64,000 bases of DNA from an uncultured Coriobacteriaceae bacterium (GTDB lineage: Bacteria > Actinomycetota > Coriobacteriia > Coriobacteriales > Coriobacteriaceae), in the NCBI GenBank assembly GCA_944322305.1, contig CALUOP010000005.1, forward strand, positions 1 to 64,000, read 5' to 3'. The notes beneath the pieces were generated by a model that had not been told where the DNA came from, ran no database searches, and worked only from the letters and a program-made list of their open reading frames with translations. This document shows positions 62,148 through 64,000 of the stretch, piece by piece; positions within the stretch are counted from its first letter, which is position 1; each line of letters begins with the position of its first letter. The position numbers and the translations under genes are program-made.

Positions 62148-62215
62148 CGCCATTGGGGACGGGTGCAAATGACAGGACACGTGGCTTGTGCCATCCGTAC
62201 CCGTCCCCAATGGCG
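62148..62215. repeat. 17-bp perfect inverted repeat, GGGGACGGGT type
   Basis: CGCCATTGGGGACGGGT (62148-62164) and ACCCGTCCCCAATGGCG (62199-62215) with a 34-base centre. The GGGGACGGG core resembles REP-like palindromes known from other bacteria; no RAYT transposase is in the window. Confidence 0.85.
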
Positions 62216-62279
62216 GGCGAGGTGCTGTGCCCGGTGCGGCCTTTTTGCTCCCGGGGGTGCCCGCGCCGGCGCAGACCGG

Positions 62280-62285
62280 TAGAAT
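62280..62285 (+). promoter_or_regulatory. -10 box of the HAD gene
   Basis: TAGAAT preceded by GG, 31 bases before ATG 62317. Confidence 0.4.
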
Positions 62286-62316
62286 GAGGGGGCAAACCGC
62301 AACGAAAGGACCGCCC

Positions 62317-63273
62317 ATGTCCGGAACCGCCGCATCCGCCGCCGAGCTTCTCGCCCCGTCCCAGTTGCCCGCCCGCCCCGAAGGCGAGCTCAAGGAGCGC
62401 CTCGCCAAGGTGCGCTACGTCTTCACCGACCTGGACGGCACCATGCTCGCGCCGGGTTCCACCGTGATGGCCGACAGCGCCGGCAACCCCTCCTCGGCCC
62501 TGCCCGAGGTGCTGTGCGAGCTCAAGCGCGCTGGCATCGAGGTTATCCCTGTTTCCGGGCGCAACCGCTCCATGCTGCACGAGGACTGCCGCATCCTGGG
62601 GCTCAACGCCTACATCGGCGAGATGGGCGGCCTCATCGTGACCGACGTGCGCGCCAACCGCTGGTCGTACTACACCGCCGAGATGCACTACGACCCCGCA
62701 AGCGGCATCACGCCGCACCAGGTCATCGAGAACACGGGCATCTGCCACAAGATCCTCGAGCGCTGGCAGGGCCTCATCGAGTACCACAACGACATGGGCC
62801 CCGGCTACAAGCACCGCGAGGTCACGGTAACCTTCCGCGGCGACGTGCCCGACAGCGAGCTCGAGGCCATGATCGACGCGTCGGGCCTGGCGCTCGAGCT
62901 GGCGGACAACGGGTACGTGAACCGCATCTCCAAGCCCACCACGCTGGCCATCCCCGACGACGGCACGCGCTGCCGCAGCCTGCACATCATCCCGCGCGGC
63001 CTCACCAAGGGCAAGGGCGTGCGCCGCTGCATGGAGATCATGGGCGTCAAGCCCGAGGAGGGCCTGGCCATCGGCGATGCGCCGTCCGACTTCCTCATGG
63101 GCCGCAAAGTGAATAACTTCATCTTGATGGAGAACGGCCTGCCGCATCCCGGCGTGCAGAAGGCGCTCGACCACGAGATGCGCCATCACCCCGGCCGCAC
63201 CCTGCTTTCGCGCGGGGCGACCATCGACGGCTGGGTTGCCAGCATGCGCGCCCTGCTCGCTGCCAAGGAGTAG
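62317..63273 (+). CDS. HAD-superfamily phosphatase, Cof-like
   Basis: 318 residues, second HAD hydrolase in the window. Motifs: FTDLDGTMLAPG, VSGRNRSM, GLTKGKGVRRCM and AIGDAPSDFLMG. The long cap region is again of the Cof/mannosyl-3-phosphoglycerate phosphatase-like group. Substrate unknown. GAAAGGA lies 6 bases before ATG 62317. Confidence 0.9.
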   Translation: MSGTAASAAELLAPSQLPARPEGELKERLAKVRYVFTDLDGTMLAPGSTVMADSAGNPSSALPEVLCELKRAGIEVIPVSGRNRSMLHEDCRILGLNAYIGEMGGLIVTDVRANRWSYYTAEMHYDPASGITPHQVIENTGICHKILERWQGLIEYHNDMGPGYKHREVTVTFRGDVPDSELEAMIDASGLALELADNGYVNRISKPTTLAIPDDGTRCRSLHIIPRGLTKGKGVRRCMEIMGVKPEEGLAIGDAPSDFLMGRKVNNFILMENGLPHPGVQKALDHEMRHHPGRTLLSRGATIDGWVASMRALLAAKE

Positions 63274-63328
63274 GCGAGAAGCGCGAGGTGGGTTGCTGCG
63301 ACAGGGCTGCAGCGGTGGCTGGTGAGCC

Positions 63329-63517
63329 GGTTGGGCGCGATAAGGTCGCACAGGCGTCGGTTGGTCGCTGCGGCTGCAGATAAGTTTCTGGTTAGTCGCG
63401 ATAATTGCGGGTTGATTCAGGTTGGTCGCTCGGACGACGCGTAACTTCCGGATTTCCGGGATTTGGCTGTCGTTAGGGCGACCAACCGCTTTTAACGTGA
63501 CGTTTCAGCGATCAACC
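63329..63517. repeat. Array C: 30-bp head-on units, GGTTGGTCGC family
   Basis: Left-arm units start at 63329, 63359, 63390 and 63420 (30, 31, 30 bases apart) with GGTTGGTCGC or close variants. The right arm carries the reverse complement GCGACCAACC/GCGATCAACC ending at 63487 and 63517 (30 apart). The 68 bases from 63420 to 63487 match the minimal copy at 27063-27130 in length and ends. The rest of 63274-63553 holds no gene. Confidence 0.85.
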
Positions 63518-63553
63518 GAGGCCTTGCAGGACATATTCGCGGGTAACCGGAGC

Positions 63554-63680
63554 GGCAACGGCTCCGCCGTTCCCTCAGCTCCGCGCCCTTGCGGGTTCGA
63601 ATCCCCGCGCGCCGCCCGGGCATGAAAACGGCCCCGTCGCCGGGGCCGTCGCAGTCAAGCTGGTGGGCGATGAGGGATTC
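63554..63680. repeat. 127-bp direct repeat, copy 1 (tRNA-Val 3' end, terminator and a tRNA-like tail)
   Basis: Identical over 127 bases to 63747-63873. Read on the minus strand it begins with the last 19 bases of tRNA-Val (from GAATCCC), then a terminator hairpin with TTTT, then a stretch with a plus-strand TTCGAATCCCC motif that looks like a T-loop but has no tRNA body. Confidence 0.95.
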
Positions 63681-63746
63681 CGCGTGCGGCTGGCGCCGCC
63701 CGTGCTCCGCTGCGGAGGCCTGCCGGCCTCCTTGCGCGCTACGCTG

Positions 63747-63873
63747 GGCAACGGCTCCGCCGTTCCCTCAGCTCCGCGCCCTTGCGGGTTCGAATCCCCG
63801 CGCGCCGCCCGGGCATGAAAACGGCCCCGTCGCCGGGGCCGTCGCAGTCAAGCTGGTGGGCGATGAGGGATTC
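63747..63873. repeat. 127-bp direct repeat, copy 2 (contains the true tRNA-Val 3' end)
   Basis: Second perfect copy after a 66-base spacer; its end lies inside the functional tRNA-Val T-loop. Confidence 0.95.
63817..63842 (-). terminator. tRNA-Val terminator
   Basis: Minus-strand ACGGCCCC/GGGGCCGT stem followed by TTTT; an identical copy lies at 63624-63649. Confidence 0.85.
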
Positions 63874-63929
63874 GAACCCCCAACCTTGTGCGTGTAAAGC
63901 ACCTGCGCTGACCGTTGCGCCAATCGCCC
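63854..63929 (-). tRNA. tRNA-Val (anticodon TAC), CCA encoded
   Basis: Minus strand: acceptor GGGCGAT/ATCGCCC, D arm GCGC/GCGC, anticodon loop TTTACAC (TAC) on a stem with one G-A mismatch at its base, T arm GGGGG-TTCGAAT-CCCTC with one G-T pair, discriminator A at 63857, CCA at 63856-63854. Confidence 0.95.
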
Positions 63930-64000
63930 GCGGGTTTGCAGTGTAACACAGAAACGTTGCGCGCTGCCAGCAAAAGGCACACAACCCGCGTGTTACTTGC

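Noticed and set aside
63583-63612. A further tRNA gene around TTCGAATCCCCGC
   Set aside because: Only the T-loop and a possible acceptor tail are present; no D arm, anticodon arm or matching 5' acceptor strand can be found upstream.

Overview
The window is 64 kb of GC-rich bacterial chromosome with short spacers, many TGATG/ATGA stop-start overlaps and AGGAGG-like ribosome binding sites. Gene content (a TsaB-RimI-TsaD triple fusion, fused ECF ATPases, a Gx transporter next to ApbE, Ala/Arg-rich proteins) suggests an actinobacterium of the class Coriobacteriia. That assignment is inference from style and content, since no marker such as 16S rRNA is present. No phage, plasmid or insertion sequence is seen; most of the window is housekeeping.

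Layout. 0.2-7.4 kb: a co-directional cluster for holo-ACP synthase, NAD(P)HX repair, alanine racemase, uracil-DNA glycosylase and the t6A enzymes. 7.7-16.6 kb: a peptidoglycan-binding-domain protein, tRNA-Gln, a two-component system, a VTT-domain membrane protein, galE and a polyprenyl diphosphate synthase. 16.6-25.4 kb: an RpiR regulator, an FMN-riboswitch-controlled riboflavin ECF transporter on the minus strand, murB, a DUF1835/DUF3658-like gene, and a Gx transporter-ApbE pair. 25.5-34.7 kb: arsC-like, proC, serS, a dipeptidase, an FAD oxidoreductase, ferritin, gluQ, tRNA-Arg and tRNA-Ser. 34.8-35.9 kb: a short AT-rich foreign island with a frameshifted DUF3644 gene. 36-51.5 kb: DUF2207 protein, purH, a BceRS-like two-component pair, a CLC-F-like channel, acetyltransferases, an oxidoreductase, a surface serine hydrolase with a low-complexity tail, and htpG. 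52-64 kb: a Van-type D-Ala-D-X ligase, glutaredoxin, upp, a heavy-metal efflux operon (ArsR, HMA chaperone, P-type ATPase), two HAD hydrolases, murI, rph and tRNA-Val.

Functional themes are cell-wall precursors (alr, murB, murI, D-Ala-D-X ligase, polyprenyl synthase, galE), flavin supply and use (riboflavin ECF transporter, ApbE), tRNA maturation (tsaE/B/D, gluQ, rph) and stress or metal handling (ferritin, HtpG, metal ATPase).

The most unusual content is non-coding. Several intergenic regions hold two head-on arrays of roughly 30-bp units: two loci 46 kb apart share one sequence family (9098-9580 and 55380-55880). A second family with unrelated sequence has the same period and geometry (63329-63517), plus a minimal one-plus-one copy (27063-27130). 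There are also several large single palindromes. The 3' ends of tRNA-Gln and tRNA-Val, together with their terminators, are each perfectly duplicated from the same point in the T-loop. The ligase at 52908 carries a VanA-like omega-loop motif suggesting D-Ala-D-Lac specificity.
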